Counted from the stretch's first letter, positions 46,906 through 57,243 are shown. The stretch is 57,266 nucleotides of DNA from an uncultured Clostridiaceae bacterium (GCA_948469815.1 CAOKMR010000005.1:1-57266), one strand, 5' to 3'. Translations and numbers: made by a program. Notes: a model not told the origin generated them from the sequence alone.

Positions 46906-46945
46906 TTTTTTCGGTATATTAAAAACTAGCACATGATGGAATGAT
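46906..46945 (+). other. attR of the ICE
   Basis: Element arm TTTTTCGGTATA (about 46906-46918), then CTAGCACAT; yabG resumes at CAT 46932 (HDGMIKNG). The arm is the inverted copy of the arm in attL. Shared core: CAT. Confidence 0.8.
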
Positions 46946-47294
46946 AAAAAATGGAACAGGGTTTACAGACATATATAATTATAGAAATTCTAGATATTTT
47001 ATAAATACAGTAAAAGAAGCGAGAAGAGCTTCGGTAGATAAAGATTTAGTCATATTTGCAGGTGCATGCCAAAGTTTTTTTGAAGCAATTATGGAATCAG
47101 GTGCAAATTTTGCTTCATCTCCAGCGAGAGTTTTAATAGATTTTATGGATCCATTAACAATTGCAGAAAAAGTTGCAATAACCTCAGAAGAAAAAAATGT
47201 CACAATGAAAGAAATATCTTATTTACTAAAAGACGATAACAAAAGAGTTGGAGGTATAACTTCAAGGGGAAGAAAGAAAAAATATACAATATAA
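46932..47294 (+). pseudogene. yabG: yabG, 3' half
   Basis: Encodes the C-terminal 120 residues of YabG: HDGMIKNGTGFTDIYNYRNS, DLVIFAGACQSFFEAIMESGANFASSPARVLI and DPLTIAEKVAITSEEKNVTM. It joins the 5' half (4832-5278) at the CAT codon in frame once the element is removed. No promoter or start of its own; the ATG at 46941 has no ribosome binding site. Confidence 0.93.
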
Positions 47295-47407
47295 CAAAAT
47301 ATTACAATTTTGTAACAAAACTGTAACATAAATGTAATAAGAATGCAAAAAGTCACAAAACAATTGTAAGAGTAAGACTGTGAAGGAAAAGTATTAACTA
47401 AGTTTTT

Positions 47408-47436
47408 TTGACATTTAATGGCATTAATGCTATAAT
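47408..47436 (+). promoter_or_regulatory. Consensus promoter of veg
   Basis: TTGACA 47408-47413, 17 bp, TATAAT 47431-47436: perfect housekeeping promoter, as expected for the strongly expressed veg gene. Confidence 0.92.
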
Positions 47437-47466
47437 TTGAACATCAATAGAGAAGTAGGTGGTTAT

Positions 47467-47769
47467 ATGTTTTGTAAAAGTGACATAGATAATGTAAAAA
47501 CAGATATTGAAGCACAAATAGGACAAAAGATACTTATAAAAGGAACCTTAGGAAGAAGTAAAATATATGAAAAAGTAGGTACAGTAAAAAATGTTTATTC
47601 AAATTTATTTGTAATAAAATGTGATGAAGAAGAAGGAAATATCTCATATAACTACACAGATATTTTAACTAAAAGTGTAGAAGTATCTATTTTTAATGGT
47701 ACAGACTATTCACCATTAGACATACCAATATTTGATGAAAAGAAAGCTAAAAAAGTAGCTGTTGTATAA
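47467..47769 (+). CDS. veg: Veg protein
   Basis: 100 aa from ATG 47467, behind AGTAGGTGG. IGQKILIKGTLGRSKIYEKVGTVKNVYSNLFVIKCDEE is the Veg core; the gene follows yabG here as in Bacillus. Veg stimulates biofilm gene expression in Bacillus subtilis; its exact action is unclear. Confidence 0.9.
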   Translation: MFCKSDIDNVKTDIEAQIGQKILIKGTLGRSKIYEKVGTVKNVYSNLFVIKCDEEEGNISYNYTDILTKSVEVSIFNGTDYSPLDIPIFDEKKAKKVAVV

Positions 47770-47795
47770 AATTAAATAAATATTTAAAAATTTTG

Positions 47796-47825
47796 AAATT
47801 CCTAGTAAAACTAGGAATTTTTTTT
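47796..47825 (+). terminator. Terminator after veg
   Basis: AAATTCCTAG pairs with CTAGGAATTT, followed by a T run. Confidence 0.88.
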
Positions 47826-47867
47826 AACATTTATACATATATATATTAAAAATAAGGAGGAAAAGAT

Positions 47868-49412
47868 ATGAAGGTAGAAACAGTAAAGAAAAATATATGT
47901 ATAAATAGAATAGTAACTCAGAAAATACAAAATTTTATATTAGAAGAGGATGCTATTATTCCAGATATAAAGCCTGATATATTAAAGCCAGTAAGTACAA
48001 GTGGTAATGTATGCATATATAGAAAAGAAGTATCAGATGGAAAGATAAAATTAGATGGAAATGTAAATGTTTACTTAATTTATTTAGCAGATAGTGAAAC
48101 AGATAACATAAGAGGAATAAACACAAATATTGACTTTAAACAAATAATTGAATGCAAAGAAGCATTAAACGGAATGAATGCTAATGAGAAAGTTACAGTA
48201 AAATCAATAGAATGCAAAGTTTTAAATGGAAGAAAAGTAAATTTAAGTATACAACTAGAAGTAGAAATAACTTTATATGCTAACGAAGATTTGGACATAG
48301 TAAATAATATTCAAAACATAAAAGATATCCAAGAGATTAGAAAAAATGTAAAATTCAACTCTGTAATTGGTAGTAATTCTACAAAAACATATGCAAAAGA
48401 AACAATAAAAATTGATTCAGGAGATAACTTAGCAGAAATATTAAGAGTAGACTTTAGTATTATTAATAAAGATAGTAAGATGAGTTATAACAAAATATTA
48501 GCAAAAGCAGATGCAGACGTTAAGATAATGTATCTAACAGAAGATAATAGAATTAGAAATGTAGAAGAGAAAATTCCAATAATGGGATTTGTTGAAATGC
48601 TTAATGTATCTGATAATGATATATGTGATACAAAATATACAATTAGAAATATATTAGTGAAGCCTAATTCAGAGGAGGAACATTCTATATATGTTGAAAT
48701 AGAATTAGATGTATCATGTAATGCAATAAGAGAAGAAGAAATAGAGATATTAGAAGATTTATATAGTCCAAGTATGAACCTAGAGTTTAATTCTAAAAAT
48801 ATAGTAACAATGGTAGATAAAAGTAACAAAAATGATGTATATGAAATAAGAGAAAAAATGCAAATACAAGAACTAGCAGGGGAAAAAATAAGAGACATAA
48901 GAATTACACCTAACATTAATAGTGCAACTATTTCTAGGGGAAAAATAAAATATGATGGAGAAATAAAGGTAGATTTTTTAATTACTTCTAACAATCAAAC
49001 AACAGTAGAAGGAATAACCAAAACTATACCAATTATGTACGTAATGGACTATGAAGAGGTTACAGAAAGTAGTAAAATAGATACAAATATAGAAATCGCA
49101 ATGCAAGATTTTGTTATCGAAGACTCAGAAGTCACACTAAACATTAACTTGAATTTTGAGGTGAGTCAATATAATCAAATAAATATGAACATTATAGAGG
49201 ATGTAAATGTTAATGAAGAGGAATGTACTGAAAATCCATATAGTATGACAATTTATTTTGTTAAACCAGGAGATAGCTTATGGAAAATTGCTAAGAAATA
49301 TAGGAGTACGATAGAAGATATAATGAGATTAAATGAAATAGAAGATCCAGATAAAATTGATGTTGGAATGCAATTATTTATACCAAAATATGTTTGCACA
49401 AAAAGTAATTAA
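47868..49412 (+). CDS. sipL: SipL, SpoIVA-interacting spore coat protein
   Basis: 514 aa. Three DUF3794-type beta domains (EEDAIIPDIKPDILKPV; then repeats with VKSIECKVLNGRKVNLSIQLEVE) and a C-terminal LysM domain (YFVKPGDSLWKIAKKYRSTIEDIMRLNEIE, then MQLFIP). This is the layout of SipL, which binds SpoIVA through its LysM domain to attach the clostridial coat. It starts behind AAGGAGG. The LysM shares GDSL and Y-x-ST-x-xxI with the LysM in the recombinase at 44924. Confidence 0.93.
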   Translation: MKVETVKKNICINRIVTQKIQNFILEEDAIIPDIKPDILKPVSTSGNVCIYRKEVSDGKIKLDGNVNVYLIYLADSETDNIRGINTNIDFKQIIECKEALNGMNANEKVTVKSIECKVLNGRKVNLSIQLEVEITLYANEDLDIVNNIQNIKDIQEIRKNVKFNSVIGSNSTKTYAKETIKIDSGDNLAEILRVDFSIINKDSKMSYNKILAKADADVKIMYLTEDNRIRNVEEKIPIMGFVEMLNVSDNDICDTKYTIRNILVKPNSEEEHSIYVEIELDVSCNAIREEEIEILEDLYSPSMNLEFNSKNIVTMVDKSNKNDVYEIREKMQIQELAGEKIRDIRITPNINSATISRGKIKYDGEIKVDFLITSNNQTTVEGITKTIPIMYVMDYEEVTESSKIDTNIEIAMQDFVIEDSEVTLNINLNFEVSQYNQINMNIIEDVNVNEEECTENPYSMTIYFVKPGDSLWKIAKKYRSTIEDIMRLNEIEDPDKIDVGMQLFIPKYVCTKSN

Positions 49413-49417
49413 AACAT

Positions 49418-50098
49418 ATGGATAAGATATATTCAAGAACAAGAATACGATTTCCCCAAATAATGTATGGAGGGAAAAAAGGTAATGAAAATTATAAAAA
49501 GATAATAAAGATAATATTAATTATGATTATAGCAATATTTGTAATGATAAATATGCTAAAAGCTATTAATCCAATATTTGAGAAATTGTGTATAGATGAA
49601 GCAAAAAGTATAGTAACAATAGAAGTAAATAAAATCACAACAATTAATGTAGACAAATATCAAGAAAATGAATTAATAACTATTAAACAAGATGAAAATG
49701 GGAATATACAGCTATTACAAGTAAACTCTAGACCATTAAATAATATGATATCAAGCATCACAAATGATATTCAAGTAAGTTTAAATGATAATAATACATT
49801 AACATCACACATACCATTTGGTAGTATAACAGGAATAAAATGGATTTCTGGAGTTGGACCCAAAATACCTTTAAAAGTAGCATTATCAGGAACAATTCAA
49901 ACTAAAATAAGAAATGAATTTGATGAAGCAGGAATAAATCAAACTTTACATAGATTATGGTTAGATGTAACATGTGATGTAAATATATTAACACCATATG
50001 AAATAATACAAACACAAGTAACAAGTGAATTAGTATTAAGTGAAAATGTAATTATTGGAGGAGTTCCAAATGTTTATCTAAATACTGATACAAATTAA
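49418..50098 (+). CDS. yunB: YunB-like sporulation protein
   Basis: 226 aa with one membrane helix (about residues 30-50) and the YunB signature region HIPFGSITGIKWISGVGPKIPLKVALSG and FDEAGINQTLHRLWLDVTC. YunB is needed for efficient spore formation in Bacillus subtilis. It begins 5 bp after sipL, so the two form an operon. Confidence 0.9.
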   Translation: MDKIYSRTRIRFPQIMYGGKKGNENYKKIIKIILIMIIAIFVMINMLKAINPIFEKLCIDEAKSIVTIEVNKITTINVDKYQENELITIKQDENGNIQLLQVNSRPLNNMISSITNDIQVSLNDNNTLTSHIPFGSITGIKWISGVGPKIPLKVALSGTIQTKIRNEFDEAGINQTLHRLWLDVTCDVNILTPYEIIQTQVTSELVLSENVIIGGVPNVYLNTDTN

Positions 50099-50157
50099 AA
50101 TAGTGCAATGCACCATTTTTAGTTAATAATTAAAAGTGAATAATTAATATTGTTTGT

Positions 50158-50182
50158 AAGGACACGATATATCGTGTCCTTA
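50158..50182. terminator. Bidirectional palindromic hairpin
   Basis: AAGGACACGATA pairs perfectly with its complement up to 50181. It lies between convergent yunB and lonC. Confidence 0.75.
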
Positions 50183-50190
50183 AATGTATT

Positions 50191-52584
50191 TTATTTTAAT
50201 GTTCTTACAGATTTTGAATATTTTTTTAATTTCTCATAAGCGAGGTAATTTATAGTTCCAGCAGGGAAATTACCTAAGGAGTCTTTACGTCCAGCTGGTA
50301 CGCCAGTTAAGATTTCAATTCCTTCTTCGATAGTAGAAATTGCATAAATATGAAACTCCTTATTTTTAACAGACTCTATAACTTCATCAGATAAACTCAA
50401 ATTCATTACATTTTGAATAGGAATTATAACTCCATGTTTTCCTGTTAATCCTTTAGCTTTGCAAACATGGTAAAAGCCTTCAATCTTATCATTAACTCCA
50501 CCTATTGGTTGAATTTCTCCTTTTTGATTAACAGAACCAGTAACAGCAATTGATTGATTGATTGGAACATCTGCTAAACTAGAAAGTAAAGCATATAATT
50601 CTGTACTAGAAGCACTATCTCCATCGACTCCATTATATAATTGCTCAAAACAAATACTTGCAGTAAGAGAAAGAGGGAAGTCCTGAGCAAATTGTTCACC
50701 AATATAACCAGTTAAAATCAATACTCCTTTAGAATGTGATGATCCAGAAAGTTCAACCTCTCTTTCTATATTTATAATACCAGCTTTTCCAGTATAAGTA
50801 TTAGCTGTTATTCTAGCAGGCTTTCCAAAAGTGTAATCTCCAGTAGTCATTATAGTTAAACCATTAATTTGACCAACTTTATATCCATCAGTATCAATTA
50901 AAAGCATATCATCCTTAATCATTTCAGATAATCTATTATCATATTTTTGAACTCTAGCAATTTTCTCATAAATAGCTTTTTTTATAAACTTTTCAGTAAT
51001 AACCTTAGAACGAGCCATCATAGCCCAAGTTCCAGCTTCACTAATTATTTGAGATAAGTCATTAAAACGAGTAGATAGTTTTCTTTTATCATCAGCGAGT
51101 TTAGATGCATATTCAATCATTCTAGCAACAGCCTCTTTATCCAATTGAGGTAAATGTTCTCTTTCACAGAAAGAATGCATAAATCTTGCTAATAACAAAA
51201 TATTTTCATCTGTAAGAGGTGCATCCTCTGCGAATTCTATTTTAATTTTAAACAATTTTTTAAAGTTAGGATCCATAGCAAGTAAAGTTTGATATATTTC
51301 TTCGCTACCTATTAAGATTACTTTTAAATCAAGAGGAATAGGCTCTGGTTTTAAAGAGATCATAACCATAGCACTACGTTGTTCCTGAGAATTATCTATA
51401 CCAATTTCCTTCACTCTTAAAACTCTTTTCAAATTTTCATAGCAAGCAGGACTAGATAATAAATCCTCTGCCTGGAATATTATATAACCACCATTAGCAA
51501 TATGAAGAAGACCAGGTTTTAACATTGTAAAATCAGTTTTAAACATTCCCATATAATTTTCATATTCAAGTTTTCCAAAAATATTTTGGAAAGAATAATT
51601 AGAGTCCATTATTACAGGAGCACCCTCTAATCTACTATTATCTACAAAAAGATTAACTCTGTAATTTAACCAAGGCTTAGTAGTATCAGGAGTAGGGGAA
51701 GTCTCATTCTTTTTTTCTTGTTCATCACTTGTATTAACAAAATATTGAATATTTTTTAAAATATCTTTTTTAATATTATCCATAAAATGGCTAATCTTTT
51801 TATTTCTTTTAAACTTTGATTTAACATAATTAACATGTACATTAACAGTTAATAAAGATACATTAGATTGCCATTCTTCAATTTTTTTATCAGACTGTTT
51901 TTCAATAGCTTTTATTTCGCTAATAGCACTAATTATATATTCTTGAACTATTGAAGAATTATTCTCAAATTCTTGTCTAACTTTTTCATCTAATTTTTCA
52001 AAATCCTCTTCCTCTAAAGTTTTTCCCTCATAAACTGGCATCATATATACACCATTTTGGGCAGTTTTAACTATGAAATTATATTTAGAAGCTTTTTCAT
52101 TTAGTTTATCCAATAAATCAGAGCGTTTTTGTTCAAACTCTTGACGGATTAAAGTTTTTTCTTTTTCAAAATCCTCATTACTAAAAGTTTTTGCAATATC
52201 CATTTTAACATCTTTTATAAATCCATCCATAGTTTCTTGAAACTCTTTACCTTGTCCAGCAGGTAGAGAAACAGCTATAGGTTCATTTGGATTATCAAAA
52301 TTATAAATGTAGCACCAATCAACGGGAACTTTCTTTTTAGAAGAAAGTTTTGCAAGGTAATTTCTAGTGTACATAGTTTTTCCAACACCACTTGGACCTT
52401 CAAGGTATAAGTTATTTCCACGAACATCAACATTAAGACCAAATTCAAGCGAACGGATAGCACTATCTTGACCTATACCTTTATCATTACTATCGAGTTC
52501 TGCAGTAGTCTCAAAATTAAAACTATCTGTACTACAAAAAGCCTTTAAATCTTTGTAGTTTAATTCATTATTCTTATTCATCAT
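50191..52584 (-). CDS. LonC-type ATP-dependent protease
   Basis: About 797 aa from the ATG at 52584, placed after GAAGGTACTT; an upstream in-frame ATG at 52608 is less likely. It has the AAA P-loop YLEGPSGVGKTMYTRN near residue 60, a long insertion with coiled coil, GGYIIFQAEDLL, and the Lon protease domain with the catalytic Ser in VDGDSASSTELYALLSS and Lys in GGVNDKIEGFY. Matches the Lon-related AAA_32 family rather than classic LonA. No CGG codon in 2.4 kb. Confidence 0.9.
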   Translation of the reverse strand: MMNKNNELNYKDLKAFCSTDSFNFETTAELDSNDKGIGQDSAIRSLEFGLNVDVRGNNLYLEGPSGVGKTMYTRNYLAKLSSKKKVPVDWCYIYNFDNPNEPIAVSLPAGQGKEFQETMDGFIKDVKMDIAKTFSNEDFEKEKTLIRQEFEQKRSDLLDKLNEKASKYNFIVKTAQNGVYMMPVYEGKTLEEEDFEKLDEKVRQEFENNSSIVQEYIISAISEIKAIEKQSDKKIEEWQSNVSLLTVNVHVNYVKSKFKRNKKISHFMDNIKKDILKNIQYFVNTSDEQEKKNETSPTPDTTKPWLNYRVNLFVDNSRLEGAPVIMDSNYSFQNIFGKLEYENYMGMFKTDFTMLKPGLLHIANGGYIIFQAEDLLSSPACYENLKRVLRVKEIGIDNSQEQRSAMVMISLKPEPIPLDLKVILIGSEEIYQTLLAMDPNFKKLFKIKIEFAEDAPLTDENILLLARFMHSFCEREHLPQLDKEAVARMIEYASKLADDKRKLSTRFNDLSQIISEAGTWAMMARSKVITEKFIKKAIYEKIARVQKYDNRLSEMIKDDMLLIDTDGYKVGQINGLTIMTTGDYTFGKPARITANTYTGKAGIINIEREVELSGSSHSKGVLILTGYIGEQFAQDFPLSLTASICFEQLYNGVDGDSASSTELYALLSSLADVPINQSIAVTGSVNQKGEIQPIGGVNDKIEGFYHVCKAKGLTGKHGVIIPIQNVMNLSLSDEVIESVKNKEFHIYAISTIEEGIEILTGVPAGRKDSLGNFPAGTINYLAYEKLKKYSKSVRTLK

Positions 52585-52629
52585 AAGTACCTTCTTTCTA
52601 AAATTCATATGTATATATTATTTATATTG

Positions 52630-52651
52630 TAGGGGCGAGCATTGCTCGTCC
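52630..52651. repeat. GTAGGGGCGA palindromic repeat, copy 1
   Basis: GTAGGGGCGAGC-ATT-GCTCGTCC, just before the lonC gene on the minus strand. Same family as 53501 and 53908. Confidence 0.8.
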
Positions 52652-52693
52652 ATTATTTTGTATTATTTATATGTATTTTCGATTGGAAAATAA

Positions 52694-53128
52694 CTATTTT
52701 TCAATCATTAACTTCATTATATATGCATCAAACTGTCCCTTATAATAATTCTTCCTAATTCCAATATTTTTAAACCCAAAATTTTCGTATAATTTAATAG
52801 CAGAGGAATTTTCTACATTTACCTCTAGAGTAACAAAATAGCAATTTAAGGACTTAGAAATATCAATTAAATTTTGTAAAATCTTAGAACCAATTTTATT
52901 ATTCCTTTTATCAAATCTAACAGCTATATTATTTATATTAGCCTCATCTAAAACAACAGAAATACCACCAAATCCTACAATATCATCATCTTGAATTGCA
53001 ATAATATAATGGCACTGAGGATTAGTTAATTCTTCTTTAAAAATGCCAAATGTCCAAAAATCATCGAAATTATTTAAATTAGTAGAAATTTTATTCAAAT
53101 CCTCTAAAGTCATTTTACGAAAATCCAT
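52694..53128 (-). CDS. rimI: RimI-type N-terminal acetyltransferase
   Basis: 144 aa GNAT domain: MDFRKMTLEDLNKI, DDDIVGFGGISVVLDEANINNIAV, RNNKIGSKILQNLI (acetyl-CoA loop), EVNVENSSAIKLYENFGF and a terminal DAYIMKL. RimI acetylates ribosomal protein S18 and is next to tsaB/tsaE in many Firmicutes. Shares its start with the end of tsaB at 53128. Confidence 0.9.
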   Translation of the reverse strand: MDFRKMTLEDLNKISTNLNNFDDFWTFGIFKEELTNPQCHYIIAIQDDDIVGFGGISVVLDEANINNIAVRFDKRNNKIGSKILQNLIDISKSLNCYFVTLEVNVENSSAIKLYENFGFKNIGIRKNYYKGQFDAYIMKLMIEK

Positions 53129-53857
53129 TAATTTGTACCTGTACTTTCTGCACTAGACTTCTTTAAATACAAAGGAGTAAGAAAATTTGAATCTCCATAA
53201 AGACCATTACAGTATTTATCAAAGGCACACCTTCCAATATCTATGGCAGATATAATCTCATTAGGATGTATTTGTATTTTATCAGATTTTATCATATCAT
53301 TTAAAATTATTCTACAATTTCCTACAAAAAAAATATTTTTTTGTAGATTATTTACAAAGTTCCCAATATTTTCAATAGAATCAAAGAAATAATCATGAGT
53401 TTGAACTAGATTTTCATTATCAAATTTAAAAATTCCACAATATGCATTACCATGATTAGCATTTAGTAAAGAACAAATATAATATTCATTAGTAGTTTGT
53501 AGGGGCGAGCAATGCTCGTCCGTGAAATCTAGATTAGGAATATTACATAATTTATATGCAAAACCTTCCAATGAAGTAATACCAACACTTGGCTTATTAG
53601 TAACATCACAAAAAGCTTTAATTGTAGAAAGACCAATTCTAATTCCAGTAAAAGAACCGTGGACCTTTATCACAAGCAAATAAATCAATATCATTAAGAG
53701 CTAAATTAGCTTCAAAGAGCACGTCTCTAATAAGAGGCATAAGTGCAACTGAATGTGTGTTAACTGCTTCTAAAGTCTTTTCTAAAAAAACATTTCTATC
53801 TTCTAAAACTGCAACAGAGCAAACTTCAGTTGCAGTATCAATAGCTAAAATTTTCAT
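53128..53857 (-). CDS. tsaB: TsaB, t6A37 tRNA-modification protein, with a CGG frameshift
   Basis: About 242 aa with +1 reading at the CGG whose first base is 53659 (minus strand). MKILAIDTATEVCSVAVLED and NTHSVALMPLIRDVLF lead to ACDKGPGSFTGIRIGLSTIKAF, the TsaB hallmark created by the shift; then TNKPSVGITSLEGFA. TsaB works with TsaD and TsaE to make t6A37 on ANN-reading tRNAs, and is generally essential. A GTAGGGGCGA palindrome lies inside the coding sequence, adding residues DEHCSPLQ near position 115. This is the only CGG site outside the ICE. Confidence 0.92.
53501..53522. repeat. GTAGGGGCGA palindromic repeat, copy 2, inside tsaB
   Basis: GTAGGGGCGAGC-AAT-GCTCGTCC within the tsaB reading frame; on the minus strand it is translated as DEHCSPLQ without breaking the frame. 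Confidence 0.85.
53656..53659 (-). other. CGG +1 frameshift site in tsaB (CGGT)
   Basis: Reading the minus strand: GAT AAA GGT CCA then CGG at 53659-53657; skipping its C gives GGT TCT TTT ACT (GSFT). Preceding codon CCA. Confidence 0.92.
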
Positions 53858-53907
53858 TTTAAAACCTTTCTTATTAACAAAATTTATTTATTCAAATAAT
53901 TTCTCTG

Positions 53908-53931
53908 TAGGGGCGATTATTAATCGCCCGT
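53908..53931. repeat. GTAGGGGCGA palindromic repeat, copy 3
   Basis: GTAGGGGCGATTA and TTAATCGCCCG in the gap between tsaB and tsaE. The stem bases differ from copies 1-2 but the GTAGGGGCGA head is the same. Confidence 0.8.
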
Positions 53932-53933
53932 TC

Positions 53934-54368
53934 TTAATAAACATTTTCGATAGTCAAATTTCTATAATTTTCATTTTCTGGAACTCTTTCAAAAGTGATT
54001 TTTGTGTATTTAGGAGGCAAAGCATCTTCGATAATGTCTCCCCATTCAATAATAGAAATTCCTTTATCAAAATACTCATCTCCACCAATATTATAAAAAT
54101 CTAATGAATTTTTTAATCTATAAACATCAAAATGATATATAGTAATATTATCAGAAATATACTCATTAACAATAGTAAAAGTAGGACTAGAAATTTCATT
54201 TTCAATTCCAAAAAAAGAGAGAATACCCTCAGTAAACTTAGTCTTACCAGAACCTAAATCTCCAATAAGAACAATAACATCTCCCAATTTTAAATCCTTA
54301 GCAAAATCCTTAGCAAAATTTAATGTATCCTCAGGACTTTTAGATAGAAAATTATACAAAAAAATCAC
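53934..54368 (-). CDS. tsaE: TsaE, t6A37 ATPase
   Basis: 144 aa. Walker A VLIGDLGSGKTKFTEG at about residues 35-50, SSPTFTIVNEY, IYHFDVYRLKN and ISIIEWGDIIEDALP are the TsaE signature set. Intact, no CGG. First gene of the tsaE-tsaB-rimI cluster on the minus strand. Confidence 0.95.
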   Translation of the reverse strand: MIFLYNFLSKSPEDTLNFAKDFAKDLKLGDVIVLIGDLGSGKTKFTEGILSFFGIENEISSPTFTIVNEYISDNITIYHFDVYRLKNSLDFYNIGGDEYFDKGISIIEWGDIIEDALPPKYTKITFERVPENENYRNLTIENVY

Positions 54369-54577
54369 CTCTTAAATCTAAAACATTATACATTAAAATT
54401 GCAAAAAAATCAACAATTATCAAACATTAGGCATTAAAATTATGTATTAGTGATGAAAGTTTAAATATTGCTATTTACAAAAGCAAAAAAAGATGTTAAT
54501 ATATTTAAGTAATAAACATAGAATATAGATAATGTAGAAAATATGTAAGACTCAAAATGTAATTTATAAGAATATAT

Positions 54578-54664
54578 GCAGGTGTGGTGGAATTGGTAGA
54601 CGCGATAGACTCAAAATCTATTATAGGAAACTATGTGTGGGTTCGAGTCCCACCACCTGCACCA
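54578..54664 (+). tRNA. tRNA-Leu (anticodon CAA)
   Basis: Acceptor GCAGGTG pairs with CACCTGC; the encoded CCA end is present. D loop TGGTAGACGC, anticodon loop CTCAAAA (CAA), long variable arm of a class II tRNA, and T loop GGTTCGAGTCC. It is the only tRNA in the window. Confidence 0.95.
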
Positions 54665-54793
54665 ACGACGTATCTGTTCGAACTAAATTGAACAGAATTG
54701 ATACAGAAATCAATCAGAAAATAAAATCTGGTTGATTTTTTTGTTGCTTAAAAACAATATTAAAATCATCCAAATGAAAGGATGGTGCGAAAA

Positions 54794-55063
54794 ATGAAGA
54801 TAATTAAGCAAGAACTAGAATTTGAGGAATGTCTAAAACAACGACTTGAATTTATATGTGAGTTTTCCAAAGTTAATCCTACATTTATCAATGGTAGTAT
54901 TAGAAAATTAGAGCGAACTAATCTTACATATATTGAGCCACATAGAGTGATTATTAAGAATATTACTTTTTTAGTTTTTAATTATTCTAATGACATTTAT
55001 ATTACTAACTTAACTAAAAAGATTAAATTATCAGAGTTAGAAGAATATTTGAAAAACATATAA
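54794..55063 (+). CDS. Small hypothetical protein before the second recombinase
   Basis: 89 aa from ATG 54794 (MKIIKQELEFEECLKQRLEF), or 93 aa from ATG 54782, which sits on its own AAAGGATGG. No recognised domain. Likely the last gene of, or accessory to, the element carrying the recombinase downstream. Confidence 0.65.
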   Translation: MKIIKQELEFEECLKQRLEFICEFSKVNPTFINGSIRKLERTNLTYIEPHRVIIKNITFLVFNYSNDIYITNLTKKIKLSELEEYLKNI

Positions 55064-55073
55064 TTGTAAATAT

Positions 55074-57205
<2,132 letters not shown>

Positions 57206-57221
57206 CAGAGTAATAGGGCTC

Positions 57222-57243
57222 CCAAAAAGCAGTGCTTTTTGGG
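57222..57243 (+). terminator. Hairpin after the second recombinase
   Basis: CCCAAAAAGCA pairs with TGCTTTTTGGG around a short loop. Confidence 0.65.

Larger units (their letters stand above)
5276..46934. mobile_element. Tn1549-like integrative conjugative element in yabG
   Basis: About 41.66 kb between the CAT triplets at 5276 and 46932. It contains partition genes, a relaxase/MobC pair, a type IV secretion set (VirD4, Maff2, VirB6, PrgI, VirB4, CHAP hydrolase), a helicase-methylase, sortase and adhesin, regulators and a large serine recombinase next to attR. The order of the transfer genes is that of the Tn1549/CTn family of Firmicutes. Twenty apparent CGG frameshifts lie between 5598 and 33213, all in transfer-region genes; the right arm (33.3-46.9 kb) has none. 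Conjugation was probably functional if those shifts are decoded. Confidence 0.92.

Noticed and set aside
46941-47294. Separate gene starting at ATG 46941
   Set aside because: No ribosome binding site; the sequence is the C-terminal half of YabG and continues the frame upstream to the attR core.
5598-53659. Frameshifts as simple sequencing errors
   Set aside because: Insertions only before in-frame glycine codons, never before GG in other frames or in intergenic DNA, are hard to explain by error. I cannot exclude a motif-linked basecalling artefact without the reads.
54578-54664. tRNA-Leu as the possible unusual decoder of CGG
   Set aside because: Its anticodon loop is the normal seven bases with CAA; it cannot read CGGN.
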